The translations under genes were made by a program, and so were the position numbers. Below the pieces are notes generated by a model that ran no database searches, was not told the origin of the DNA, and saw only the letters and a list, made by a program, of their open reading frames with translations. From a virus: a DNA stretch of 53,908 bases. The stretch lies in the IMG/VR virus record IMGVR_UViG_3300025154_000129, positions 1 to 53,908 of that record; one strand, written 5' to 3'. Within the stretch, counting starts at the first letter, position 1. Every line of letters begins with the position of its first letter. Below are positions 17,025 to 24,818 of the stretch, piece by piece.

Positions 17025-17269
17025 AAAGGAAACCTCGCTTTCATATCTTCAAACCCTGATCCTAGTTCTTTCTCAATCTTCTCTTTCTCATTTTTCCAAT
17101 CATCGACTATTTTCCTTGAAGCTTCTAAATCATCTGTTCCTGTTACTTCCTTCAACTGCTTACACATTCCTTGCAGAACACCTTGATCCCTTGCAATATC
17201 TTGTTTTGTTTGTCCTATAGCGGCTTCGTATTCTTTGAGTTCTTTGATGATTTGCTCAGGTCTAACCAT
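17021..17269 (-). CDS. Small coiled-coil protein between Mre11-like and Rad50-like genes
   Basis: 82 residues, nearly all predicted helix with heptad-like spacing (IIKELKEYEAAIGQTKQDIA, KIVDDWKNEKEKIEKELG). It overlaps the SbcD-like gene by 8 bases and the next gene by 4. Because the Rad50-like halves have unequal coiled coils (about 250 residues in the N-terminal half, about 60 in the C-terminal half), this protein could add the missing strand of the coil. That role is inferred only from position and helix content. Confidence 0.6.
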   Translation of the reverse strand: MVRPEQIIKELKEYEAAIGQTKQDIARDQGVLQGMCKQLKEVTGTDDLEASRKIVDDWKNEKEKIEKELGSGFEDMKARFPL

Positions 17270-18197
17270 TTGTCGCTCCTTCTAAGATCTCTTGCATTAT
17301 GCTTTGATCGACACTATCGGGTTTTGTTTTGTCAAAAGCGTTTTTCAAATCCAAAGAGAAATCTAAACCTGATGTCTCCATATCTTTCTTTAGTTCCTCT
17401 TTGTAAACAAGTAATTCCTCATTCTTCTTTTTTTCTCTCTCAACCTTTTTCAGATCAAACACAAGAGAAGATTTTTCACAAGGAATAAAGATTTGTTCAA
17501 GCAGACCATTAAAAGTATCAAACACATAGAAACAAGGACGATGATCTGTTTGATCTGTTCCTTGTCTCATAATAGAACCTGCATTTATCAACCAAGCTCC
17601 ATCTGCTAAACCTGTAAGAGTTTGATGATTATCACCGGAAACAATCAAACTGTAATCAGGATATTTCCTCAGTAGTATGTTTGCTCTTTCTTCCCCGTCT
17701 TGGCCAAACCAGAGTTTTTCATGAACAACCATTCTGTGGGTAAGCAGGATATTGAAAGCATCAGGATCTTCTACTTGAGGAACTTCAGATCCCCATCCTG
17801 CTCCGTACACATTTGTTTCCTCATCCAACATGAAACAATCTTTGGTCATTAATTCGATTGCTCCACTTGTTCTTAGGTTCTCGATAGGAGTCCCTGTCAA
17901 GTCAGTCGAATGATACCTCTGATCGTGTTGTCCTTCTACTACAAGATGCTGAATTCCTTTATTCTTGTAAGTCAGGAACAACTCGGTGTACATATTGATT
18001 AATTTGAGCATCTGTTTCAAAGGTTGAATGGCTATGTCAAATAAGTCACCTCCATTTAAGATTGTTTTTATGTCATTTTCCAAAGCGTAGTTATAAATAA
18101 AAACAACCTTTTTGTATTGGGTGTAAAAGAAATCATCTATTCTATTCTCAGGTTTTGTAGACCTAAGATGCCAATCGTCTGTGCAGATAAGTTTCAT
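17262..18197 (-). CDS. SbcD/Mre11/gp47-like DNA exonuclease
   Basis: 311 residues from ATG 18197 (GGAGG upstream; the start overlaps the previous stop as ATGA). The metallophosphoesterase motifs are in order: CTDDWH, GGDLFD, EGQHDQ (in place of GNHD), LLTHRM and SGDNHQ. These bind two metal ions and cut DNA ends in the Rad50-Mre11 type complex. The C-terminal 60 residues are helical and can form the Rad50-binding segment. Genes for the two ATPase halves lie on either side. The family is firm; its partner set is inferred. Confidence 0.9.
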   Translation of the reverse strand: MKLICTDDWHLRSTKPENRIDDFFYTQYKKVVFIYNYALENDIKTILNGGDLFDIAIQPLKQMLKLINMYTELFLTYKNKGIQHLVVEGQHDQRYHSTDLTGTPIENLRTSGAIELMTKDCFMLDEETNVYGAGWGSEVPQVEDPDAFNILLTHRMVVHEKLWFGQDGEERANILLRKYPDYSLIVSGDNHQTLTGLADGAWLINAGSIMRQGTDQTDHRPCFYVFDTFNGLLEQIFIPCEKSSLVFDLKKVEREKKKNEELLVYKEELKKDMETSGLDFSLDLKNAFDKTKPDSVDQSIMQEILEGATNG

Positions 18198-19444
18198 GAA
18201 TCCTCCAAGCAACACGGAACGGAAAAGATGGGACACAATTGCTTGACTTGCGAAAGTAGACTTTCACGCTTGTTTACAAGCTCAAGGAGACACTTTTCCT
18301 TGCCCCGTCCTTCAGCGATCTTTCTTGAAATGACTTCTAGCATGTTCTCAGTTTGAGTGATTATGGTAACTTTCTTTTGAAGCTCAGAAAAAAGTCTTTG
18401 GTTATTTAATAAAACAGCTTCAACCACCATCCATTTCTCATTGTCATGAACTCGCTCCTTCGTTTCTTCTATTTGTCGTATCAGAGATCTCGCTCGTTTT
18501 TCTTTGCTTTCTATTTCCTGAGCTTGCTCCACTTTCTCTTTCGTTGTTTTATGTAAAGACTCAACTTTCAACCAGTTTGTTTTTTTCTCTAACCTCTCGT
18601 TTGTCTTGAGTATAGAGGCAGAAAGATTGCTTGCTGTGTTTATAGAATCTTCTAAGGAATCAATCTTCTTCTTGTTCTCTACTAAATTACTATAGATTGA
18701 TTCAACTTGAAGCCACTCTTGATTGCCTTGAATGATGTCCAATAAATCTTCTGTCTCAGATATCAAAACAGATGCTTTGTCTATTCCTCTTTCGAGTTCT
18801 CCTTTCTTTTTGTCCATTACTTCCAACGAATCGAGTTCTTTTCCTAAAGCATCAAGATACTCAAGAGTTTTTAGCTTAGCCTCTTTTTCTTTTTGCTCTC
18901 CCCTTGCTTGATCCAACTGATCCTTTGTTCTTGTGTACAACTCTTTAGCTTTGTCTGTAACCTTATCAATAATCTCTAGTCCCACTAAAGCATTGAGCTT
19001 CTTTGCAATCTCACCGGGACTTGTCTTTTTACTCAGTAGAAATCTATCATCCTCTTGACCTTGAATATTGATCTCATTCATTCTAGCAATCAATTGGATC
19101 TCTTCAGGAACATCTGAGCCCAAAGCTACTGCTTTTCTTTCATCTCTTCCATCAAAATACTTGTATCCATTAACAGCTTTCTTTCCTTGTACTTCGTTCC
19201 TCTCCCTTTGCACCCAAGTTCCGTCTTCAAATTCGATCTTGCAAGAGCTTACTTCGCTGTCTTTCACAACGGGTCTGAAGCCTGTTCCTCTTACATCATT
19301 CAGTAAGCACCAATCGCCTGCTGCTCTTATTATTACTGATTTACCGTTCTTTGTTGCACCTGCAAGAATGTTCAGACCCGGGAGAAGTTTGAGAAGAGTC
19401 TTTTTGTGACTTTGCCAATTAATTACTTCAATTGTTTTGATCAT
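18194..19444 (-). CDS. N-terminal half of a split Rad50/SbcC/gp46-type ATPase
   Basis: 416 residues. Walker A is GATKNGKS (about 29-36), followed by RGTGFRPVV and a Q-loop stretch (NEINIQGQEDDRFLLSKKTS, about 125-145). Residues 150-400 are coiled coil. The protein ends in QLCPIFSVPCCLEDS, at the place where the zinc hook lies in full-length Rad50 proteins, and there is no Walker B. The matching C-terminal half is a separate gene at 16141-16743. The stop overlaps the SbcD-like start. In cells the parts should form an end-processing complex for recombination. Confidence 0.85.
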   Translation of the reverse strand: MIKTIEVINWQSHKKTLLKLLPGLNILAGATKNGKSVIIRAAGDWCLLNDVRGTGFRPVVKDSEVSSCKIEFEDGTWVQRERNEVQGKKAVNGYKYFDGRDERKAVALGSDVPEEIQLIARMNEINIQGQEDDRFLLSKKTSPGEIAKKLNALVGLEIIDKVTDKAKELYTRTKDQLDQARGEQKEKEAKLKTLEYLDALGKELDSLEVMDKKKGELERGIDKASVLISETEDLLDIIQGNQEWLQVESIYSNLVENKKKIDSLEDSINTASNLSASILKTNERLEKKTNWLKVESLHKTTKEKVEQAQEIESKEKRARSLIRQIEETKERVHDNEKWMVVEAVLLNNQRLFSELQKKVTIITQTENMLEVISRKIAEGRGKEKCLLELVNKRESLLSQVKQLCPIFSVPCCLEDS

Positions 19445-19445
19445 C

Positions 19446-19622
19446 TTACAAACCTTTTAGAAGTTCAAAAGATTTTCTCCAAAGAAAATTATGAATTTCC
19501 ATCGAAACAACAAGTAAAAATAAAAACAGACAAGTAAAAGGTCCAGTTTCTTTGTAAGAAAAATAAAGCATGATAAAAGTCAATGCCCATCTAATCAATG
19601 CAGGTATTATTTGTTTACTCAT
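19446..19622 (-). CDS. Small membrane protein (58 aa)
   Basis: This short gene starts at ATG 19622 behind AAGGAGACAAAA and overlaps the preceding stop by ATGA; its stop lies one base before the ATG of the Rad50-like gene. The product has two hydrophobic segments (LIRWALTFIMLYFSY and CLFLFLLVVSMEI). The packing between neighbours and the strong ribosome binding site support it. The function is unknown. Confidence 0.6.
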   Translation of the reverse strand: MSKQIIPALIRWALTFIMLYFSYKETGPFTCLFLFLLVVSMEIHNFLWRKSFELLKGL

Positions 19623-20251
19623 TTTTGTCTCCTTATTATCTGTACTCTCCTAGACAACCATGATTCAATAAAAGATCTGAATCCCCCTTTAGTCCAATTC
19701 TGAAAATCCCTCCATTGCATAATTGTTATCTCTTCATTTCCTATGCTCATTTTGAAATAAGGACGTTTAACAGGATTTCCGAACTGATCTAAGAATTCCC
19801 CAAATTCAGAAGTTCTCAATGCAATACATGATTTCCTTCTATTGCGTCGGAAAATTAACATAGGAAAACGATTTGTTACTTGGGCGTCTCTTGATGCTTG
19901 TTTCCAAAATGTCTCAAACTTTGTTTCATCTTGTGCAGAATCAAGAACATCCAGAATGCACCAATGAAAAAAATAGATCTCACCACATTTCTTACATTTC
20001 TTTTTATCAGCATATCCTGTTTTGCTCTCAATGCTAAAAAGGTCAAACAGAGGTTTTATGATTGTGTCACTGAAAGTAAGATCCCCTCCTTGATATTTTG
20101 TCACTTCCGCTTTGTTATTTCTTTGTCTTGTGCTGGTCAGTCTTCCTCCGCTAGATTCTGTTCTCCTGACAAGATCCTTTCTTTTACCTTCAGTCCAAAG
20201 CTCAGACAACTCTCTGCCAATTAGATTCTCTTCAGTTCCTCCTTTAGCCAT
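19619..20251 (-). CDS. PDDEXK-type nuclease, Holliday-junction-resolvase-like candidate
   Basis: 210 residues. YQGGDLTFSD supplies the motif aspartate and FSIESKTGY the E-x-K pair of a PDDEXK nuclease core. FWKQASRDAQ and FPMLIFRRNRRK follow in the order seen in phage resolvase-like proteins, where a glutamine-containing helix and a basic strand complete the fold. A CKKCG pair with a later cysteine is inserted after the E-x-K motif and may bind zinc. It lies in the recombination gene set next to a flap exonuclease and a RecA-like gene, which suits cutting of branched DNA. Confidence 0.65.
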   Translation of the reverse strand: MAKGGTEENLIGRELSELWTEGKRKDLVRRTESSGGRLTSTRQRNNKAEVTKYQGGDLTFSDTIIKPLFDLFSIESKTGYADKKKCKKCGEIYFFHWCILDVLDSAQDETKFETFWKQASRDAQVTNRFPMLIFRRNRRKSCIALRTSEFGEFLDQFGNPVKRPYFKMSIGNEEITIMQWRDFQNWTKGGFRSFIESWLSRRVQIIRRQK

Positions 20252-21147
20252 TATTTAGTAACTCCCATGCAAGTTTTCCATTCCAAAACTTTCTCTGTTT
20301 TCAACATACTCACAAAACCATACTTATGGCACATTTGTTGGAACTTGCCCAATGACAAATCATCCTCTACTAAAGAAAATTCCCCTGTTCCTTCAAAAGG
20401 AAGTTTTACAAGACGAACATTCCTTTCAATTATTCTCTTTGAAGCAGAGGAGTCAATCAGTCTCTTTTTGCCGTCTCTTGCTGATAGTTTTTCATTGAGG
20501 TATTTACTTGCTGTTTTGTATCCTACATCAGGAATTCCATGCACTTCATCAGTATCACAACCTTTGATGCATAACAACTGCCACCATTGATCGGGTGTTA
20601 CTCCAAACTCCTCGTAAAGATCTGATTTCCTATACTTCTTTTTTGTCTTGATGTTGTACATATAAACGTCTTTTCCATTACCTTCGCTTAGCAGTTGGTA
20701 AAGATCTTTGTCAGATGATACAATGGCAATTTCTTTTTCGTAGGTGCGAACGATAGAGGCGACAATATCATCTGCTTCTAATCCTTCTTGAAAGAAAAGA
20801 TTTTTGAATCCCAACATAGGAAGAACAGCGTCTCGGATCTCATTGAATTGATCGTAGCAAACCTGATCGTAATATCTTTCCTGATCTGTTTTCTCTTTCT
20901 TCGCGTTGTTCCTCTTCAGTTTATATGTAGGATAGATCTCTCTTCTCAATGACTTCTCAGAGTCAAAAGCAAAAACAAAGTGGTTACTATTGAATTTCTT
21001 CGACAACGAAAACAGTTGAGAAATAAAGCTAAAGATTACACTGGTTTCTATTCCGTTGTTACTCAATCTGTTTGAAACCATAGCGTGCTTGGCTGTGTGC
21101 AGAATGTGAGAACAATCGACTAGAAGCATAGGAGTTGAACTTACCAT
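20251..21147 (-). CDS. 5'-3' exonuclease / flap endonuclease
   Basis: 298 residues. The FEN/5'-nuclease pattern is clear: VDCSHILH at the start, FAFDSEKSLRREIYPTYK with the conserved D and arch residues, EGLEADDIVASIV, AIVSSDKDLYQLL, and the helix-3-turn-helix region IKGCDTDEVHGIPDVGYKTA. The acidic residues bind two metal ions. Such enzymes remove RNA primers and flaps or resect ends during phage replication; here the polymerase gene lacks its own 5' nuclease domain, so this protein can supply it in trans. The gene overlaps both neighbours by a few bases. Confidence 0.92.
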   Translation of the reverse strand: MVSSTPMLLVDCSHILHTAKHAMVSNRLSNNGIETSVIFSFISQLFSLSKKFNSNHFVFAFDSEKSLRREIYPTYKLKRNNAKKEKTDQERYYDQVCYDQFNEIRDAVLPMLGFKNLFFQEGLEADDIVASIVRTYEKEIAIVSSDKDLYQLLSEGNGKDVYMYNIKTKKKYRKSDLYEEFGVTPDQWWQLLCIKGCDTDEVHGIPDVGYKTASKYLNEKLSARDGKKRLIDSSASKRIIERNVRLVKLPFEGTGEFSLVEDDLSLGKFQQMCHKYGFVSMLKTEKVLEWKTCMGVTK

Positions 21148-22217
21148 TTCGGCCTCCTTTGGACTTTAGCTTCATTTCTCATTTCATCCCATCTTTGTTG
21201 TATCTTAGATAAAAGCTCTAAATAAGCAGAGGGGTTTTCATCAAAAAAAGGTTCAAGCTTGTTCTTGCCTTGAAATCGTTCCCCATTCCAATCATACCAA
21301 GAACCTGAAGGAACAAGAATATCATACTCTAAAGCAAAACTAACCGCACTTCCGATGTTATCTATCCCATATCCATAAAGAATACGAAACTCAACAGGCA
21401 TACTGTAGATTGCAGCATGATTCTTTTCTACTTCAACATTGACATTCTTGCCTTGCTGCATTCCATTATCATGCTCAATACTTCCTCTTTCTTCCAACCA
21501 ATAAATGATCGTAGCTGCATGATCAAGAGCATGTCCCGCAGATCGAGTAAGTTTTCGTTCCCAAGGTTTTGCTCCTATCTTTGCTCTCACTTGAGAAATA
21601 ATGTGGAACACGCAATTGCATTCTTTAATAAGACCACTATTCTCTTTGAAGAAATATGAAAGCATTGTAGCAACACCCACTTTGTAGTCCTGTGCTCCTA
21701 CGCTACTCTTTTTCTTCGCATGTTTCTCTTCTCTTTTTGACAAGATTCCATCAAGACTGTCAGTTGTAAGAACCATCAGATCATATTTGCCCCTGTTTTG
21801 ATTCAAACAGTTTGTCGCCCAATTATACCAAGAATCAGAATCTTGAGTATGAACCCACTCAATCTCATCAACAGGCAGCCTATTATCTGCTGCAAGCTTG
21901 TAATCGAATTTGTTCTCAGGCTCGTTATATCCTATATAAACACTCTTTCCTTTTTTCTTGCCTTCATTGTACCAAGCTTGATTGATCACTTCACAAGCCA
22001 ACAAGGTTTTCCCGGTGTCTTTTGTTCCTATGCCATTGATTATTCTTCCTACTGGAAATCCTTTACCTACATTTCCTGACAAAGCAAGATTGAGCGTAGG
22101 ACATCCTGTGCTGACCCATTGAATCTCCTCTATCTGAGGTCGATTCCCTTCTTTGACATGACTCTCAATATCATTAACCGATTCAGATGTGGACTTTCTT
22201 CGTTTTACTATAGACAT
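21141..22217 (-). CDS. RecA/UvsX-like recombinase
   Basis: 358 residues from ATG 22217, placed 5 bases after AAGGAGAG. Walker A is GTKDTGKT (64-71). LMVLTTDSLDG is the Walker B region, and FHIISQVRAKIG followed by RSAGHALDHAATIIYW covers the DNA-binding loop region and the strand after it. RecA-like proteins pair single-stranded DNA with a duplex, a process phages use for repair and recombination-dependent replication. It sits between a 5' exonuclease and a gp32-like ssDNA-binding protein, its expected partners. Confidence 0.88.
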   Translation of the reverse strand: MSIVKRRKSTSESVNDIESHVKEGNRPQIEEIQWVSTGCPTLNLALSGNVGKGFPVGRIINGIGTKDTGKTLLACEVINQAWYNEGKKKGKSVYIGYNEPENKFDYKLAADNRLPVDEIEWVHTQDSDSWYNWATNCLNQNRGKYDLMVLTTDSLDGILSKREEKHAKKKSSVGAQDYKVGVATMLSYFFKENSGLIKECNCVFHIISQVRAKIGAKPWERKLTRSAGHALDHAATIIYWLEERGSIEHDNGMQQGKNVNVEVEKNHAAIYSMPVEFRILYGYGIDNIGSAVSFALEYDILVPSGSWYDWNGERFQGKNKLEPFFDENPSAYLELLSKIQQRWDEMRNEAKVQRRPKW

Positions 22218-22238
22218 CACCTCTCCTTATAAAAAAGA

Positions 22239-22390
22239 GCTGAGGACAGGATTTGACACCTGCAAAGATCACAGCCTTTTATAGGCTCCCCCTCTTAAAG
22301 AATCCTCAAATCGTCCCCACCCACTGCATTCCCTTATCTATACTAGATCCGGATTCAATAAGGACCTCTGTGTTCTTCGGCCACCTCAGC
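22239..22390 (-). ncRNA. tRNA-like small RNA candidate (152 nt)
   Basis: Read on the - strand, the ends GCTGAGG (22390-22384) and CCTCAGC (22245-22239) pair as a 7-bp acceptor-like stem. Directly before the 3' arm lies a T-arm-like hairpin: GCAGG, loop TGTCAAAT, CCTGT. The 5' arm is followed by TGGCC, like a tRNA D arm. Internal stems are CCTTAT/ATAAGG (22363-22358, 22337-22332) and AGCCT/AGGCT (22287-22283, 22277-22273); GAATCC and GGATTC could pair across them. TCTTTTTT follows. It is too long for a standard tRNA, the T loop has one extra base, and no anticodon arm is clear. Confidence 0.4.
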
Positions 22391-22397
22391 ATTTTTG

Positions 22398-22571
22398 TTA
22401 ATCCGTCAAGGTCAGATCTTTTTCAGAGTACCATTCATTAGATGTAGTTGTACGAACTAGATAGATCTTTTCTCCTCCTCTATTAAGACACAAACTTTCG
22501 ACTATACCGTCTTGCCCTAAATCAGTCTTTACTTTAACCTTAAGGTCAAACTTAAATTCTACTGTTCTCAT
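22398..22571 (-). CDS. Small protein (57 aa) after the ssDNA-binding gene
   Basis: ATG 22571 follows AAGGAGATAGAAA and lies 4 bases beyond the stop of the ssDNA-binding gene. The product begins MRTVEFKFDLKVKVKTDLGQ and ends in SEKDLTLTD; the alternating pattern suggests a small beta barrel or SH3-like fold (GIVESLCLNRGGEKIYLVR). The tight spacing and ribosome binding site make it a likely real gene. The function is unknown. Confidence 0.6.
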   Translation of the reverse strand: MRTVEFKFDLKVKVKTDLGQDGIVESLCLNRGGEKIYLVRTTTSNEWYSEKDLTLTD

Positions 22572-22574
22572 TTT

Positions 22575-23654
22575 CTATCTCCTTCGTCTGCGAGCAACAA
22601 CTGGAGCTTCTGTTGTCTTTGTGGGTTCTTCTCTCTTTGTCTCTTCTTTCACAGGTTCTGTTTTTGTCTCTTCTTTTGTTCCCTTAAACTCCTTTGATTT
22701 TTCAGCACAAGCATCCCAAATTTTACACTTAGAACAAAGATTAGCAGGAAGTTCTTCGCAATCTTTTCCGAATGAACCTCCATGGGGACACTCAAGCTTT
22801 GTCTTCGTCTCTTGCGTAAATGCTTGATCTGTTACAGTTGTTTTCTCCTCCGTAGTTTGGGAAGCAGTTGAGTAAGTCTTGCCTGATGATTCTAGCGTTT
22901 CAGGAGCCTGATTCAAGATCTCATAGATTTCCTCCGCTGAAGGTTGAGGAAGAAGAGTCTCAAGAGAAAGAGCACTTGCTTGTTCTAGTATCTCTTGAGG
23001 AATATCCATCCTACGATCAAGAAACTTGTGCTCGGTGTATTTGGTACTTGTAGGACCTTTGCCTGTTCTTTTGAAATAACAAGTTTTGCCTTTCTCTTTT
23101 GAAGGGTGCATGAAAAGAATTGTTCCCCCACCGAAAGGGATCTTTGCAGCACCTTGAATGTCTTGCTCAAAAATATGCCAACTAGGCATCCAGAACTGAA
23201 CTCCTTTTTGTTCTTCAGCAGGGGCATTTCGCACCCAGATGTAATACATACTTCGATGCTTCGCTCGGATTCTATCAAGATACTCTTTGTTGAAAGAGGG
23301 CTTCAGCATTTCAGCATCACGAAACTCACAGATCGGACAACGCTTTCCCCATGTTCTCAAAGGACAAGTTACGAAATGTTCAAGAGGTCCTACTTTCTCA
23401 TGCCTGAAATAATCAACCGTATACGCCCATGTTCCTTTCTTATTGTTAGGGTGTAAATCAGTCTGCACTTTCCAAGGAACGATATCTATAGCATGTTCCC
23501 CTTCAGTGCATTTCCATTGAGGTCTGCAATTTTCAGGGAGAGGGAAAATCAATCCCCCTTGCCATTTTTGATTCCCTCCCCCTTCTTCTGCTCTTTCTAT
23601 ACTTTCCTGTTGAGATTTCTCAAGATCTTTTTCGAGTTCGGATAAATCAAACAT
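22575..23654 (-). CDS. Single-stranded DNA-binding protein, T4 gp32-like
   Basis: 359 residues. EHFVTCPLRTWGKRCPICE (about 92-110) provides His93, Cys97, Cys106 and Cys109, matching the zinc site of gp32-type proteins. It is embedded in the OB-fold core (SMYYIWVRN, FLDRRMD). A second cysteine/histidine stretch, CPHGGSFGKDCEEL...CSKCKIWDAC (about 285-315), is known from other phage ssDNA-binding proteins. The tail is unusual: after a Glu/Lys/Thr-rich linker it ends in VVARRRRR, whereas such proteins generally end in an acidic partner-binding tip. It lies next to the recombinase and replication genes. Confidence 0.88.
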   Translation of the reverse strand: MFDLSELEKDLEKSQQESIERAEEGGGNQKWQGGLIFPLPENCRPQWKCTEGEHAIDIVPWKVQTDLHPNNKKGTWAYTVDYFRHEKVGPLEHFVTCPLRTWGKRCPICEFRDAEMLKPSFNKEYLDRIRAKHRSMYYIWVRNAPAEEQKGVQFWMPSWHIFEQDIQGAAKIPFGGGTILFMHPSKEKGKTCYFKRTGKGPTSTKYTEHKFLDRRMDIPQEILEQASALSLETLLPQPSAEEIYEILNQAPETLESSGKTYSTASQTTEEKTTVTDQAFTQETKTKLECPHGGSFGKDCEELPANLCSKCKIWDACAEKSKEFKGTKEETKTEPVKEETKREEPTKTTEAPVVARRRRR

Positions 23655-23663
23655 TTGTGCTCC

Positions 23664-23867
23664 TTAATGTAATTTGTTTTTGGGTTTTTGTTTCTCACTC
23701 GCCTTCTTCTGCTCAAAGTAAGCTTTGAATACGACAGAGGAAAACACTTTTAAAGGAATAACAATACAGAATAGCAATATAGCCAATGCTAATTCAATAA
23801 CAAGAGCTATAGCTGCCCCGACACAAACAACGACACTCAATGCTAAATTCTTAATTACCTTTAGCAT
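23664..23867 (-). CDS. Small membrane protein
   Basis: About 67 residues from ATG 23867. One long hydrophobic region (LALSVVVCVGAAIALVIELA, then LAILLFCIVIPL) can span the membrane once or twice; the C-terminus is basic (KKASEKQKPKNKLH). GGAAGGAT lies very close to ATG 23867; a longer form from ATG 23909 has a poorer site, so the start is uncertain. It overlaps the upstream gene by 17 bases. The function is unknown. Confidence 0.5.
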   Translation of the reverse strand: MLKVIKNLALSVVVCVGAAIALVIELALAILLFCIVIPLKVFSSVVFKAYFEQKKASEKQKPKNKLH

Positions 23868-24369
23868 ATCCTTCCATTTCTTTATCCAAGTCTTGTTGAT
23901 CCATTGCATCTTTCATGTACCTAGGAATTCTTTCTTCACTCTTATAAAGAAAGATCCATAGTTTTGTTAGTCCCTCACACGTTGCCCTCCTTTGAAAATT
24001 CATCACATTTTCTGCCATCTTCAGAATGTGGGCATCTTTTATGGCTTGCGCCCAATTGTCCGAAGCTTCTATGTAACGAGGATCATTCCTAACACAAGAT
24101 TGAATAAAACTCTCCGTAGGAGATTTACTTTCTGCCCAACCAAAATCACTAGGCGAAGATCGAACATCAAGGTCAATCTTAGCCTTTACAATTTTGTAAT
24201 TCTGCTCTGCCATTTTCAATTCATACTCAGCAATTGCAGCTTTTTCAGCCCATTTCATTGCCAAAGAGCCGTTTTTGTTCCACTCTCTTTCAAGATCAAA
24301 CTTATCAACCTCAAGATCCTGTTCGTACTCACTTTTGTAATCAGAAAGTTTTGTTTCACTCTCAGACAT
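23851..24369 (-). CDS. Hypothetical helical protein
   Basis: 172 residues from ATG 24369, which follows AAGGAGATCAAAA. The sequence is mostly helix, with acidic and aromatic residues (SDYKSEYEQDLEVDKFDLER, AEYELKMAEQNYKIVKAK), and a conserved-looking CEGLTKLWIFLYKSEERIP near the end. In other phages small helical proteins in this spot, between clamp loader and ssDNA-binding genes, are uncharacterised. No motif points to a function. Confidence 0.65.
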   Translation of the reverse strand: MSESETKLSDYKSEYEQDLEVDKFDLEREWNKNGSLAMKWAEKAAIAEYELKMAEQNYKIVKAKIDLDVRSSPSDFGWAESKSPTESFIQSCVRNDPRYIEASDNWAQAIKDAHILKMAENVMNFQRRATCEGLTKLWIFLYKSEERIPRYMKDAMDQQDLDKEMEGYAKGN

Positions 24370-24383
24370 TTTTGATCTCCTTA

Positions 24384-24506
24384 TTACCAAGTATCAATTT
24401 CTATTCCAAAAAACAACCATTGAAAAATAAATTCACCTAAACCAGTAACAATCTTAGGTTTTAATCTCCAATAAGCAGGCTTATAGTAAATGATGAAAAA
24501 CAACAT
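24384..24506 (-). CDS. Small membrane protein (40 aa)
   Basis: ATG 24506 follows GGAGGAAATAA, a very good ribosome binding site. The product starts MLFFIIYYKPAYW and ends in IEIDTW, with two short hydrophobic stretches rich in Phe, Trp and Ile. It fills the gap between two supported genes and ends just before the ribosome binding site of the next. The function is unknown. Confidence 0.5.
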   Translation of the reverse strand: MLFFIIYYKPAYWRLKPKIVTGLGEFIFQWLFFGIEIDTW

Positions 24507-24818
24507 TTATTTCCTCCATCCATTCTTTTTGTTTATTTCGCAAGGTCTGAAATCTTCTCTTACCAACTTACGTCCTATTCTCTTTTCAAAACACTCTTTA
24601 TGCACGTTCACAAATACATTAGGAAGCTCAGAAGGGAGTCCTGATTCACTCCATACTGTATCATGAACAACAAAAGAATCTTTATTGGTGAGAGGCTTAC
24701 CACATCGAAGAAAACATCCAATATTCGCTTTTTCCTTTCTGTTTTTATCACACATTAACTTTCTACTTTTTATCATATCATGATCTCGCTTTTTGCAGTC
24801 AGTTATTTTGTCATGCAA
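24507..24818 (-). CDS. Small cysteine-containing protein
   Basis: Up to 103 residues. A core GCFLRCGKPLTNKDSFVVHD and a later VHKECFEKRIGRKL give three cysteines and two histidines that could bind zinc. The longest frame begins at TTG 24818 inside the end of the clamp loader gene; an internal ATG at 24776 is an alternative start with a weak site. The function is unknown. Confidence 0.5.
   Translation of the reverse strand: MHDKITDCKKRDHDMIKSRKLMCDKNRKEKANIGCFLRCGKPLTNKDSFVVHDTVWSESGLPSELPNVFVNVHKECFEKRIGRKLVREDFRPCEINKKNGWRK

Noticed and set aside
22239-22390. Canonical tRNA gene
   Set aside because: Distance between acceptor arms is 152 nt, the T loop has eight bases, and no 7-base anticodon loop with T at position 33 could be found. 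It is listed as a tRNA-like RNA only.
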